Of a DNA stretch of 64,000 bases, positions 39,021 through 50,418 are shown in pieces. The notes beneath the pieces are model-generated. The model saw only the letters and a list, made by a program, of their open reading frames with translations, ran no database searches and was not told the DNA's origin. Position 1 is the first letter of the stretch; each line of letters opens with the position of its first letter. The stretch is from NCBI RefSeq assembly GCF_003265705.1, contig NW_020312788.1:8255004-8319003 (forward strand), read 5' to 3'. A program made the translations under genes and the position numbers. The stretch comes from Callorhinus ursinus (taxonomy: Eukaryota; Chordata; Mammalia; Carnivora; Otariidae).

Positions 39021-39065
39021 TTTTATATTTCTTTCTTTTTTTTTATCCTTCTGTGCTCAAAACAG
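39021..39065 (+). promoter_or_regulatory. Polypyrimidine tract and UGC element before the microexon
   Basis: A long T/C-rich tract (about 39013-39053) is followed by TGC at 39054-39056, about ten bases before the microexon begins at 39066. A UGC element lying between the pyrimidine tract and the acceptor is the arrangement known for SRRM4 (nSR100)-dependent neuronal microexons. Function here is inferred from placement only; a single TGC is a weak motif by itself. Confidence 0.5.
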
Positions 39066-39086
39066 ACAATGGTCGCAATGTCAAAG
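39066..39086 (+). CDS. KCNH7: KCNH7 21-nt microexon (adds seven residues to the linker)
   Basis: The exon is 21 nt between the AG at 39064-39065 and a GTAATG donor at 39087. The upstream exon ends with a lone G, so the joined frame reads E-DNGRNVK-G into the next exon, which matches the ERG3 linker sequence I remember around RHASEDNGRNVKGPF. It enters and leaves in the same phase and is a multiple of three: inclusion inserts DNGRNVK, skipping gives RHASEGPF with no frame change. The acceptor is led by a long T-rich tract (about 39013-39053). It is too short to be found by open-frame or composition methods. I infer a cassette microexon; whether it is skipped in any tissue is not visible from DNA. 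Confidence 0.93.
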
Positions 39087-39133
39087 GTAATGTACGAACT
39101 CATCATCCGATGCTCAAAGTGCCCCTTTACTTG

Positions 39134-39911
39134 GCATGTTAACTTGCCTGCTGTATGCCCTGTTCAATGCAACATCATGCTGCCCTTAGCTAGTCCAGGT
39201 GCCTGGTGGAGACATCATGGCTTGATTTTGTTGGAGACATTGTTACTTTCTCAGCTGTGACACCAAAATGATTAGGAACTCCTTTTTCCTGCAAGAAGTA
39301 TAAGGGTAGGTTGACAATGAACACCTCCTGGACATTTAAACCATTTGGAAAGAAACAAATACCGAGCTAAATATATTCCAGTGTGAAAGAGGCACATAAG
39401 CCTATTTCAGCCAAAAAAAAATTTTTTTGAGTGTAAGATTGAATAAAGTAATCAAAGTGCTACATGACAGTATCACTTCACTTGTTCCTCTTTTGTTTCC
39501 TTAAAACTAGTTTCACGTTCCTGGATGGCAGGGGGTATGGTTTTAAGCTTACTGTAGTAGTAAACTGTACATGCATGACAGTCATTTTCTATTTCTCTAT
39601 ATTACATTTCAGTCATTTTTAATTGTGTCCTATCTTAGTCTGAAATCACTGGCATGACCTGTAGCTACTGTAGGGTAATGTTTAAGTGGGCAGTACTTCT
39701 GGATAAATCTGGATTTGACTAAAAACTTGAAATTCACCTCTGGTTTTTTTCTACTGTATCGTAGTAGATATAAGGAATCACAAAATACAGTAATCATATT
39801 ATTCTCATCAAGTTGAAGACTTTGGGGTTTAGTCTTTTAACATAGGCCATGCATGCTGCTGTCAGTGTGCCTATGGTGACAATGACTCATTTTGTGCATG
39901 TGTGTTGCATG
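39134..39911 (+). promoter_or_regulatory. Downstream intronic cluster of RBFOX-type (T)GCATG motifs
   Basis: Within 825 nt downstream of the microexon there are four TGCATG hexamers (39572-39577, 39850-39855, 39895-39900, 39906-39911) and two further GCATG pentamers (39134-39138, 39652-39656), all on the transcribed strand. A given hexamer is expected about once per 4 kb, so four in 340 nt is dense. RBFOX proteins bind UGCAUG/GCAUG and, from downstream positions, usually promote exon inclusion. The first pentamer is 48 nt beyond the exon. One TGCATG also lies upstream at 38860-38865. Role in KCNH7 splicing is inference. Confidence 0.55.
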
Positions 39912-42900
39912 GACATGTCTCTACCAGTAACCATCACTACTTAAAATTCACTGTTTGGGCCTCTTCTGTATGTCACTGCTACTCTGATTATGATGAAGTT
40001 TTGTATATTGATTCCTCAATTGCTTCCTTAATTAAGTCAGAGCTGGTGACGGTTATGAATTAATAGCACTAGACACTAAAGCTATTTTCTGGTCAGCTGT
40101 CCAGGGTGATTTGAAAAGAAGGGAAATTGGGCAGCTTCTCCCCACACCAATTTTATTTTGCAAGCACTTCAAAAAGGGTCTATGCAGGTGACCTCCAATA
40201 GCGGGATGGTAATTCATCTAATGATTATTCTATCCTTGGCCTTTCTACTGTAATTTCTAAAAGGGAGCAAATCAGTGTCAGCTGTGATGGTGATTTGCAT
40301 TGATATAATCCAAGATATAATGTCAAGAAACAAAATACAGACACCTCTTGCCAACTCGCCTGTATGAAATATGAGGGCTTTAGCATTTAACAATTAGCAG
40401 TTAATTATTAAACATTAATTTTCCAGTGATCTTTTAAATGCAGTGAGACAGGAATCTAATTTTTCTCAATAAATAGAAAATTGAGCTTGTTTATCTTCCA
40501 AACTAGCAGTTCACACAGTTGCCATTCAAACTACATTAATCTTACTTTTCTCTCATAAATGAATCCATATAATCTCCAACTCTTTTCCCTCCACCCTCCA
40601 TTTTTTAACATCAATAGTCTGAATAAAAACGAATTATCAAAGTCAGAATTTAGGGTTAGGAAACTCTAAACCATTGTAGAAAGTTTTCACATGTTAATAT
40701 TATGAAGTTAAACTCCCAAATTAAATTTTTTAAAAAATGTGCAAGTTTAATTCTAAAATTAATGTAAATGTACCCTCCAAAGTTTTCATTCTTTATTCAG
40801 ACTCTGGTTTTGAAACTATCAAAAAATATTTAAATGTCTGGCTCTTTAAGATTTTCACAGAACAGTTAATATCCTAATTAGATATAGAACAATACATTAA
40901 GTGTGCTTTTAAATTTTTTTGGTGTTGTTTCTAAACCACATTTAAATAAAAGGTTTAAAAAATAAATGACAAAGTTCTATACTTCTTTGCATATAAATGC
41001 ATAATTAAAGGTTTTTTTCAATATCTAAATCACCCCAAAATAATTTCTTTACCAAAATAAAATAAGTAATTTTGGCAGGCATTTGGAAGGACTTCAAGAG
41101 CATCTGGTTTATTCCCGCCAGGCGAGGGTGTTGGCTAAATCCCTGACACAGGTGGTAGAGGAATCTTTATCTCCTGAGGATCCCATGCTTTAACTTTCTT
41201 GGGAAATCTGTTTTACTGCCTGTTACACAAAGAGCTAATTGAAACCCTTCTTGCTGAAACGCAATTTCCTTGCCCCCTTTATCTATCCTGAGTGGGAAGA
41301 GATACCAGCTGGTTACTTTTAATCTTGATGTAATATCACAGTATAAAAACTGCAAATTGGTTCTCGGTCTTGTCTTCTAAAATGGAATCATTTCCATTTA
41401 ACCTTCTTTCTTAGTATTAATTTTGTTTCCCTTGAATAAATTTCCTTGGCACTCTGACTCTTTGAAATGAGACTCCAGAGATCTAAGTGTAACCCCTTAT
41501 CAAGGATTATAACAGTGAATTCAAATAAATTGTGTATGCTGTTTATATGTGTGTATGTACATGAAATTTTTTAACAATTTCTTTAATATTGTGAGAGGTG
41601 AACCTAATCCTATCTCAACTATGCATAAACTGATTTTCACCTCAAATTTAGTGGTTTCTCTGCCTATTCTTCGTTTCAAGTCAACCACAAAAATTAACCC
41701 CACTTACCCTACTTAGTAAATAGGTCATTAATATAACTTTACCCCTCTATTGCTTCCACCTCCTTATTATTTCAAGTGACTCTGCATCCCACTGACAATG
41801 GTATGTTCAGTTTCCGTCTTGTCTATGAATCTAACATATGAATCAGAAACAAAACTATTTGCAAGATCTGTTACAGCCTTCACCTCCTCAAGCCACAAAA
41901 CCTACCAGACTCACAAAGGAAATCAGCTTGTTTCTCCTAAGCTACACTGGCCATTACCAAGGTTTGGTGGTCTTACATGAATTTGCAAACTGATTTTCAG
42001 GGGTGATAGCTTTCTTCTGAAAATCGTACGTCATGCGCTGAAGGAGACAATATGAATATTGACTACAAATAATGTGATTACTTATCATCTTTCTAAGTGT
42101 TAAATTGGTTGCCAGTGTTCTTTTACTGAATCCAATTATTAGGCATTTCATTTGCATTTTTTAATGTTAAGTCACTTCAGCAATTTATATTTTATTAAAT
42201 TTTAGCCTAATAAACTCAGTGCCCTAAGAAATACTGTGTAAAGACCTGATGATTTGATAACAACCTTAATGTTTTTGCTTTCCTTCTCTTGTGTCCCATT
42301 TGATCCTCAAGAGCAGTGATCTTTAAAAAAGAAAATAGCATTATTTTTTTTTTAATTATCGGATGTCCATGGTTAGTTTTCCAGCACCATCTAAAAGAAA
42401 ATATATTCTCTTTCAGCTTCTTGTAACTCATGATAAATTCAAATAGCCTCATCATAAAAATTTTAAATATCTTTAATCTAAAATCCTTCCCAGGTGTTGC
42501 TTTAGCCTCTGGCTTGATCTCTAAATTCAGGATATTTCTTTGTAGCTGGAACTGGCCTACTTTATATTTAATCAGACACTTGTAATATATTAGAGCTTTA
42601 TCTAGCTGTTGGTTACTCTACTTGGTCACCTGTTTTTCATCTCCTTCTCATACACTGGAATGTTTAAACTGGTCATCCATTTCGCAAATGTTTCTCTAAA
42701 GAACATCAAGTCCCCCTATGTACTTTTGAGTTTTACATTCCCTTCTATTGAATCTACTATTTCCCTTTATTTCTGCCCATTTATTTTATTTAAATTCATT
42801 TACTTTGTTTTTCAGGTTATTCTCCTTTCTTTCATTAGAGTCCTAAATCCCATCAGTTCATGATCACTCTCAGGGAGGCTGCCTTTCACCTTTAAATCCT

Positions 42901-45900
42901 CAACCAAGGCCTCTCTGAATATAGACCTAGGAGGTAGGAAACCCTGTATTCTGATTTCTAGTCCTTGATGCTTATTCCCCTTTGGCCTCATAGTCTGTCT
43001 GCTTAGGTTTACAATTAGTAAAATGAGAATATTGTGGATACCTATCTTAATTGAAGTGTTGGAAAATATTTCACTAGAATTTAGATAGGTTTTAGAGGAA
43101 CCTAAGCTAATGCTGATCATCTTGCAGTCTCAGACTCCTGCATATAAACATCTACTTCAAAATCAGTGGAAAAAAGCATAATTATCTTGGTTATGCAGGA
43201 TGAAATAGATTGTAAATGTCTTATCTAAGTAGCATGCATGGATTATTTTAAGGTTTTGCTGAATTCTTTAAATGTATAGATTTAAAAGAAAGCCTAGATT
43301 AAATCTCTAATATTAAGAACTTAAAAAAAAATAACACAGAATAGAGTAACAGTTCAGAAAGTTTATCCACAAGTAAATATGAGAAGCTAAAATATGGACT
43401 CAATGACATTACAATGTCCCCTTGTTTCTACAGTATTTTGTTATACTCATTTTACTATCCTGTAACAACATTTAAAGATAATTTAACCTATTTCTAAAAG
43501 ATCAATATGATTCTTTAACCATAATATAAAGGAGGAATACAAGAAAAGCTGTTTATAATAAAATGGTATTTTTCTCAATATGTTGATGTTCAGATATAAC
43601 TACACTAGAAGATACAATGCAGTGATCAGACATTTAAAAAAAAATGGTTTTAAGAGCATTAAATTGTCCAGATAAGAGCGGGAGTATGGGTAGATAACAA
43701 AATAAAAACCACTATTGGAATAAATAATAACAGATCAGAATTATTTATATACGAATTTTAAAAATAAGAAATAACCAAATTGAATTATGAAAAATACACC
43801 AAGATAAACTGGGGAGAAAATGAGGAAGTATAATATTCACACAAATGAGCCAGGCCTTACCAGCTCAGTGTAATGTCAACATGATTCCCTATGTGATAAC
43901 ATGTGATAATGACTTGCACTGAAGAAAGAAATCCCACCAAATGTCAGAACATATATTCTTCTTCCAATATTTCAAAAAGCCCTTGCAGACCATATGTCTT
44001 CCTAAACAATGGGACTAGAAGATGTATTGGAGCAAGAAATGGCAATCAAGACATTTAGGTGAAGTCGTGGCAGATCTCTAGGGAGTTACTAAAGTGAGAT
44101 TAGAAACCAACAGGCAATGTCAAGACAAATAATTTCAAGTGTTTAGCTCTTATACATAGTTTCCTTTAATTGCATCATGCATCATTTTACATATATAGAG
44201 AACAATAATATGAAATATTTTTAAAAGAAATTTTATTAATTATTTTCACTGTGATTCTTATAATTCTCTGAAAATTTAATCTTTGGTTCCAACACTGGAA
44301 AAAAAAAAGACTCAAATCTCTTTGCTTACATATTTATTCATAACATGCAAACACAAACTATAACCTTACAACCTGAAGTCTGAAATTTCATTTTGGTAAT
44401 TCAAATGTCACAAGTAGCATAGCTCCAAGTGATAACGATTTTCCAAAATGGCGAACAACTTTTGGTGAAGTTCCAAACAAAACAATGTAAAACTCTTTCC
44501 CCTACATGGTAGTTGTAGCTCTGGAAAGCTCAATGTATATTAAAATCATGTTAAAAGTAAATTGTGCTCTTTATATGTGACACAGGTTCAAGGCTCAGAT
44601 CATTATAAACAGGCTTTCTTTCACCTACATGAATGCCCACTGAGAGATATGGGCCAGTTTTTTCAAGGTGAAAGAATAGCCACCTCCCATCATTATGAGA
44701 AACAAAAATGTCCCCACAAATGTCCCTAGGATGAAGTACTGAGACCTCTTGTTCATTGGTTTAGCCAATTCAGGGGAGTTTATTGGAACCAACCACGAGG
44801 ACAATCAAAGTATATTTAACAGTGTTTGTCTCCCTTAACGTCATAGATCATCCATGTTTTTGCCCGATTTTTTAAATAACTCTGTAGACAATCCGCTACA
44901 GAAATCCACCACATAGAAGGATGATAAAGAGAATTCAAAGATGGGCATAAGGGTTTTAAACACAACTATGTATCTGAGCTCAGCTTTCTCTAATCTCTTC
45001 TCAGTATCCCTGTGTGTAATAAAAATACCTAATGAGTGAAAATATGACATTAGAATTGAGGAAAAGCCATTATCTAAGAAGTCTGAAGTCCTAGAATGTT
45101 TTACAAATTATAAATTTTAAGATATAGGCCTGGAATGTAGCCATAGAATGATACAAAAAAAGGAAACACTATGTAGGATATGTTAACAATAATAAATCAG
45201 TGGTTTGTGGTGGAGACTTATAAAGAGACCTAGAGGATGGAGTTTCTGTCAGACCTGTCTGGACTCTAGATTAATATGGTGCCACTTTTGGCTCATATTT
45301 CTCTCTTTGTCATATAAATAGAAAAGAGAATACGAATCTATATGCAAATGAGAGCATATTGGACAATAAATGCCCAAAGAGCTCAATGACATTTTTCACC
45401 TAGATGGACTTGATCAAGATCATGGATAAAACTCAGGGGATGAATAGAAATGTGCCTCAGGGAACACAATATCTGCCACATAGGTGAAAATTCTCTTAAA
45501 ATCATTTCAAACTTTTATAATAACCTAACATGAACTTTTATAAATGAATATAGTATGAATTTTCTCCAAGTTAACTATGAACTAAGTGATGGATATTTTT
45601 TATTAGAGTTCTGTTTGAGCGAGTTGATTTATTATTGTGGTTCAAAATACACAACCTATAAATCTAATTTTCAGGTGTTTAGACCTTGTTTGGTGCATAA
45701 AGTGCTTTTTGATCCCTAAAATATATTCGTTTTATTCTGAACAACAACAACAAAAAATAGCATAAGGCAAAATTTGCTGACTAGCAAGTTCAGTCATGCA
45801 GTTTCCATGTTTTAAGCACTCTCTGAGGCAGCAAGATAACAGCTGGGTAACACTCGTGGGCTCAGGATTTCTATATAATTCTTCCTGATGCCAATTTTTA

Positions 45901-46079
45901 AGAGCTATATAATGGTAAAAGTTGCAAAACCCATTATACAAGAAACTCTTCGGAGAATTTCCTGACTTTCCATAAGCAACACACAGTAAGTTCATCTCAA
46001 GATGTAGCTGGTCAGTGTATTCGTCCTGGACAAGGGGGGCAGGAGTCCTAAAACCTTGACCAATTGTCTTCATAGGGAA

Positions 46080-46190
46080 GAAATGAAATGTGAGAAATGA
46101 CCAGGTTTGGACAAACAGTATTAACTTCCAGCTATAAGATGAAAAATTTCTGGGGATCCAAGGTATAGCATGATTAAAAAAAAAAAAAAA
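46080..46190 (+). mobile_element. Short L1-like 3'-UTR fragment with A-run
   Basis: CTTCCAGCTATAAGATGAAA and CTGGGGATCCAAGGTATAGC resemble L1 3'-UTR text; a run of 15 A residues follows. The antisense 158-codon frame at 45732-46208 overlaps it and has no recognisable protein features. Confidence 0.4.
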
Positions 46191-47014
46191 GTAACCAGAT
46201 ACTACCAACCCCAGCCCATTACCTAACTATGTCATTTCAATTGTAAATTATGTTTGTCAAAACATTCTTCTGGAATGGTTTTTATAGAGGTTCCCTCCCC
46301 CCCACCCCCTAAAAATGTCTTAAATTTAAAAGAAAGGGGAAAAAAAGGAAAGATTTTTAAAACTTCACATAGGATTCTAGAGTTTTCAGTAGAATACACA
46401 CACATACACACAAAGACATTGGCCTTTCTTGATTTTACCTGAAATTCCTCCATCTGGGCTTGACTCTTCTAGAAGCTCAATAAAACATCTCATACAGGTA
46501 ATAGAAGCATATAAAAAACTCAGCTGGCTTATCACTTGTCATGGCCCAGAGAGGAGAGTAATCCATATTGGAGCTGGGTAGATGGCCCGTTCAGAAATTT
46601 CATGGCCAACAGGATTTTAACCATAGGCAAGTCCTTCCTTGAATAAACCCTGGATTGTGAAAACACATTCTTGAGAAACCAATTTGGCCAATAATAGGCC
46701 AATAATAAGGAGTCGAGTTTTTTTTTTTTTTTCTTTTATTCCAGCCCCTAATGAAAGAAGTTAAGTAACAGCTAAAGATGCCATCTGCTTTCTGGGTACA
46801 CACCTTGGATCCCATCTTACCCTCGGATACTCACGTGTCGTTCCATTTGGCAGACACTGACCCTAAACCTTGTGTTCAGGTATCAGCTGGCTGCATTTAG
46901 TCCTTCCCAAAGCAGGGTCACACTGGCTGTGGATCATTAGCAGGTCATTCAGGACCATCTCTTTCTTCTATTTCTCCTGACACTGCTTTTACAAATATTT
47001 TCCAATTTTTTTAG

Positions 47015-47229
47015 GGCCCTTTAATCATATCAAGTCAAGCCTCCTGGGATCCACGTCAGATTCTAATCTCAATAAATACAGCACCATTAACAAGATTCCA
47101 CAGCTCACCCTGAATTTTTCGGATGTCAAAACTGAAAAAAAGAATGCATCCCCTCCTTCTTCAGATAAAACCATTATTGCACCCAAGGTTAAAGATCGAA
47201 CACACAATGTGACAGAGAAAGTCACCCAG
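47015..47229 (+). CDS. KCNH7: KCNH7 internal coding exon: end of N-terminal linker before S1
   Basis: A 215-nt exon between the acceptor AG at 47013-47014 (preceded by CCAATTTTTTT) and a GTAGGA donor at 47230. Two bases complete a Gly codon; then [20 protein letters not shown], a stretch with [17 protein letters not shown], and finally [19 protein letters not shown], ending in phase 0. The IIAPK(V/I)K(D/E)[11 protein letters not shown] block is nearly invariant across ERG1-3 and lies just before the LSLGADVLPEYKL segment leading into S1; that next exon is not in the window. Gly is restored whether the upstream junction is with the microexon or directly with the 34324-34752 exon, so the design supports optional microexon use. 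No disabling change is seen. Probable exon 6. Confidence 0.96.
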
Positions 47230-48212
47230 GTAGGATATGATCTTACTCTCAATTTTGACTATTTCTAAGGTTCTTCTCTGCACTATAAAACACATGATTT
47301 TTCCTATAAATGACTATCAAAAGAGGTAAGCTATTTATTTGCACTCCAATTTATCTTGAGATGTTGGGTAACCCTCTAATGCAACAGATAAATAAAGCTA
47401 TAGACTGTGATTTTATCTGTTACAAGACTAAGCGAAAATGGGCTAACTTGGTATTGTTGTTCTCTTTGTTGCAGAGGTGGTTAACCTGCTATTCATCATG
47501 TTTGGACATTTATTGTTTTGCTGCCAGTGACTGCATTATTAAAGCATGGTTTCTTAATATAATGGATGTGACTATTGAAACTTTAGGTGACTACTTGGGA
47601 TTTACTCTAAACTATGGCCTCCTTTTTTGCACTTACTCTACTAAGTAGACTCAGATATAAGTCAGTTGGCTTGAGGAAAAGAGCTGAAATGATTAAAAGT
47701 CAGAGTAAATAATACATTTCACAGGAGGAATATTTTATTGTTTTCAAATAAATATTGCAATGTGAACTAGGGTAAAAATGTACTGTCTAGCAGGAGCCCT
47801 ACTTTAAAGAATAGATAAAAATAATTTGTACTTATTATATCAAAATACCAACCTAAGCAATATCTAGCTTTTGCTTACAATGCACTTACATTGTTGGGAA
47901 TTTATGACTTTAAAATTTGTGTCAAGTAAACAGTTCTTTTACAAACACTTTACTTGGTATATTTGCTTAACAAATCTTTTCAAGAACTGTCACAATATAA
48001 AGGTAAACTTGGCCCCAATCTCTGTCCCAAGCCTTGAAGATTTTGAATTGATAAAGTTTTTTCTGTAATTATAATCACTACCAGCAGTACTAGAGTTGGT
48101 CTGTAAATAACCCATTATGTGTGAGCTGAAATAACTACGTGAAGACTGTGAGTCACTTATAAATAGACCTGAGCCCTCTGTGTTTGAGATGAGAAATTAT
48201 ACATGCCATTAC

Positions 48213-48232
48213 TCTACTATATATATATATAT
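48213..48232. repeat. (TA)n microsatellite
   Basis: About ten TA units directly beside the T-rich end of an antisense L1 fragment. Confidence 0.8.
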
Positions 48233-48382
48233 ATTTATGTTTTATTTTTTAATTTAAATTCAATTAATTAACATATAATGTACTATTGGTTTCAGAGTTA
48301 CAGATCAGTGGTTCATCCATCTTATATAACACCCAGTGCTCATTACCACACATACCCTCCCCAATGTCTATCACCCAGTTTT
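48233..48382 (-). mobile_element. Carnivore-type L1 3'-end fragment, antisense
   Basis: AATTCAATTAATTAACATAT, TGGTTTCAGAGTTACAGATC, ATATAACACCCAGTGCTCAT and TGTCTATCACCCAGTTT follow the order common in carnivore L1 3' ends. The T-rich left side marks the element's 3' end. Confidence 0.7.
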
Positions 48383-48387
48383 ATGTG

Positions 48388-48476
48388 TATGTAGTAATGA
48401 GGCTTTCTACCATGCCATACTTGAGAGCATCTCTAGTCTATATTTTAATATTTATGTAGTAGTGAGGTTTTCTACC
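48388..48476. repeat. Spaced direct repeat of 24 bp
   Basis: A 24-bp block beginning TATGTAGTAATGAGG at 48388-48411 recurs at 48453-48476 with two differences, 65 bp apart. Local duplication. Confidence 0.55.
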
Positions 48477-49643
48477 CTTAGCATTTCACTTTTCTTAACT
48501 TAGTAAACTAGAAATGAAAAATAATTTATAATAATTATATTATATTAATATTATAATTTATAAGGATTATTTATAATAATCCCATAACACAGAAATTAAG
48601 AGATTTCAGAAATTACACAGAGGACTGATTGCAAATATTGGGGTCAGGACCCTGTCAGTAGCCTAAGTGAGCAAAGTCGCCAGGACAGCACAACAGTAGT
48701 GGAGAATATAGTGAAGTGTAGGGTGCAGGGCCCCTCGACAGCAGACGGTCACCATTCAGCTCGAGCCAGTTGTGGTCATGTAAGAATCTTTGATGAAGCT
48801 TTCCAAATCTTCCAATCTAAAAAAGAAACTGGAAATCCAGGATTTAAGATAAGCACTTACTTTCTAAATGTTGGCAAACTAATTCAAAATGCTTTTTTAA
48901 GCCAAACAAGGCACATCTTAAAGTCTGTGGGCAGCCAAATGTGATCTCTGCAAAGCTTTCCTGCGCTTGGTTTACCACAGGGTCGACCCTATCCTGCCAC
49001 CTTTAGCAGCTCCACCGTGCTGGGATAGGGTGACACACACGTGGACCAGAGGTGGCGCCTGCTCTGGGGACTTCCTACTTTCTAAGCCTGGTGAGAGAGG
49101 AAGATTGCAAATAGCCATAATGAAATTATGCTAATAATGAATACAGGAACATACTTAGGGGGAAAGAAAGTGATTATGCTTTAAAAGGAGAATTTTCAGA
49201 GAAGAAAGAGAGATATGATGGGGCATTTCGTCTAGATCCAGAAGGTTACGTATCACATTGAGTAGTAAGTGATGTTTAAGAGCACAAGTTAGAGTCACAT
49301 GCACTTGTGATTTAACTTTGGCTAGGTCATTGATGGTATGCCATGGAGATGAGTGTCGTTTATTGTGTGACATCCAGGCAAGTTTTAGTGACAAAACTTT
49401 TTTCTCAGTGTTGATGTAAAAATTAGGTAGAGTGATGTGTGGAAATGTTCATCACAGTGCTAAATATTTAACATACAATGTTAGTCATTTTTCTGTTTAA
49501 TAATGTTTTTGTATAACTTCTGTCTGCCCTCCTCACCATCTCTGCATTTTATCCCTACCTCACCAGAACCTAGTAGAACACCTGGCAGAGTGGAGTTCAT
49601 GAAATGTTTACTAAAAGAAGGGAGAAAGGAAGGGTGGAAAGGT

Positions 49644-49949
49644 GGAAGGGAAGAAGGAAGGAAGGAAGGAAGGAAGGAAGGAAGGAAGGAAGGAAGGAAG
49701 GGGAAGGAAGAAAGGGGAAGGAAGGAAGGAAGGGAAGGAAGGAAGGAAGGAAGGAAGGAAGGAAGGAAGGAAGGAAGGAGGGAAGGAAGGGGAAGGAAGG
49801 AAGGAAGGAAGGAAGGAAGGGGAAGGAAGGAAGGAAGGAAGGAAGGAAGGAAGGGGAAGGAAGGAAGGAAGGAAGGAAGGAAGGAAGGAAGGAAGGAAGG
49901 AAGGAAGGAAGGAAGGAAGGAAGGAAGGAAAGGAGGGAGGGAGGGGAAG
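49644..49949 (+). repeat. (GGAA)n array, 306-nt uninterrupted purine tract
   Basis: Every base from 49644 to 49949 on this strand is A or G, mostly GGAA units with GGGAA, GAAA and GGGA interruptions. It generates long artificial frames of PSFL/KEGR repeats on both strands which are not genes. The left flank (CACCTGGCAGAGTGGAG, GAAATGTTTACTAAAAG) resembles an L2 3' end, which normally ends in short tandem repeats, so the array may have grown from that tail. Confidence 0.97.
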
Positions 49950-50233
49950 TTGGTGAAAAGGGAAGGCGTGAGAATCCCAGGCAGAGAAAACAGCAAGAAG
50001 AAAGTTGTGGAGGCACAAAAGTCCATATGTCTTCTGAGAACAGGTATTTTCCTGGCCCAGGGAGAAGCTAGGCTGGGAAGGGACTTGTGAAAGGTGCAAC
50101 TTTCCCCTCTAGATGGTTCTTCACTACCTTTTCACAAAAGTGCCTTGGGAGTCTAAGTAAAATGTGACAGCTACTCTCAAACACTTGGCATTCTTTTAAG
50201 GTCTCATGCTTTCTTTTTAAATTCCTCTTTTAA

Positions 50234-50418
50234 GGGCACCTGGGTGGCTAGGTCAGTTAAGCGTCTGCCTTCAGCTCAGGTCATTGATCCCAAGGTCCTG
50301 GGACTGAACCCCATGTCAGGCTTCCTGCTCATCAGGGAGTCTACTTTTTCCTCTGCCCCTGCCCCCACTCATGTTCTCTCTCTCTCTCTCATTCTCTCTC
50401 AATAAATAAAATAAAAAG
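50234..50418 (+). mobile_element. Can-SINE, diverged
   Basis: Head GGGCACCTGGGTGGCTAGGT, then GTCTGCCTTCAGCTCAGGTC and a CT-rich stretch with TCAATAAATAAAATAAAAAG tail. Flanking CCTCTTTTA at 50224-50232 and 50420-50428 looks like the target duplication. Confidence 0.93.

Larger units (their letters stand above)
34753..39065 (+). other. KCNH7: KCNH7 intron before the microexon
   Basis: A 4.3-kb intron from GTATGT to the microexon acceptor. It contains a MIR (about 35436-35670), L2 3'-end sequence (about 35990-36185) and a short L1-like piece near 37.2 kb. The last 1.5 kb (37.5-39.06 kb) shows no repeat I can name and no supported gene. Confidence 0.85.
39087..47014 (+). other. KCNH7: KCNH7 intron after the microexon
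   Basis: A 7.9-kb intron from GTAATG to the AG at 47013-47014. From 39.1 to about 45.9 kb I recognise no Can-SINE, L2 or MIR of any length, which is unlike the other introns here; this includes the RBFOX-motif cluster. A short L1-like piece lies near 46.1 kb with a run of 15 A residues (about 46175-46189). No gene other than KCNH7 is supported. Confidence 0.8.

Noticed and set aside
45732..46208. 158-codon antisense frame with Cys-rich end
   Set aside because: No domain, signal or splice context; it overlaps an L1-like fragment and begins near an A-run translated as poly-Phe.
49481..50099. Several overlapping frames of 104-195 codons with PSFLPSFL or KEGRKEGR repeats
   Set aside because: All are translations of the (GGAA)n purine array in different frames; no codon-level constraint can exist in six frames at once.
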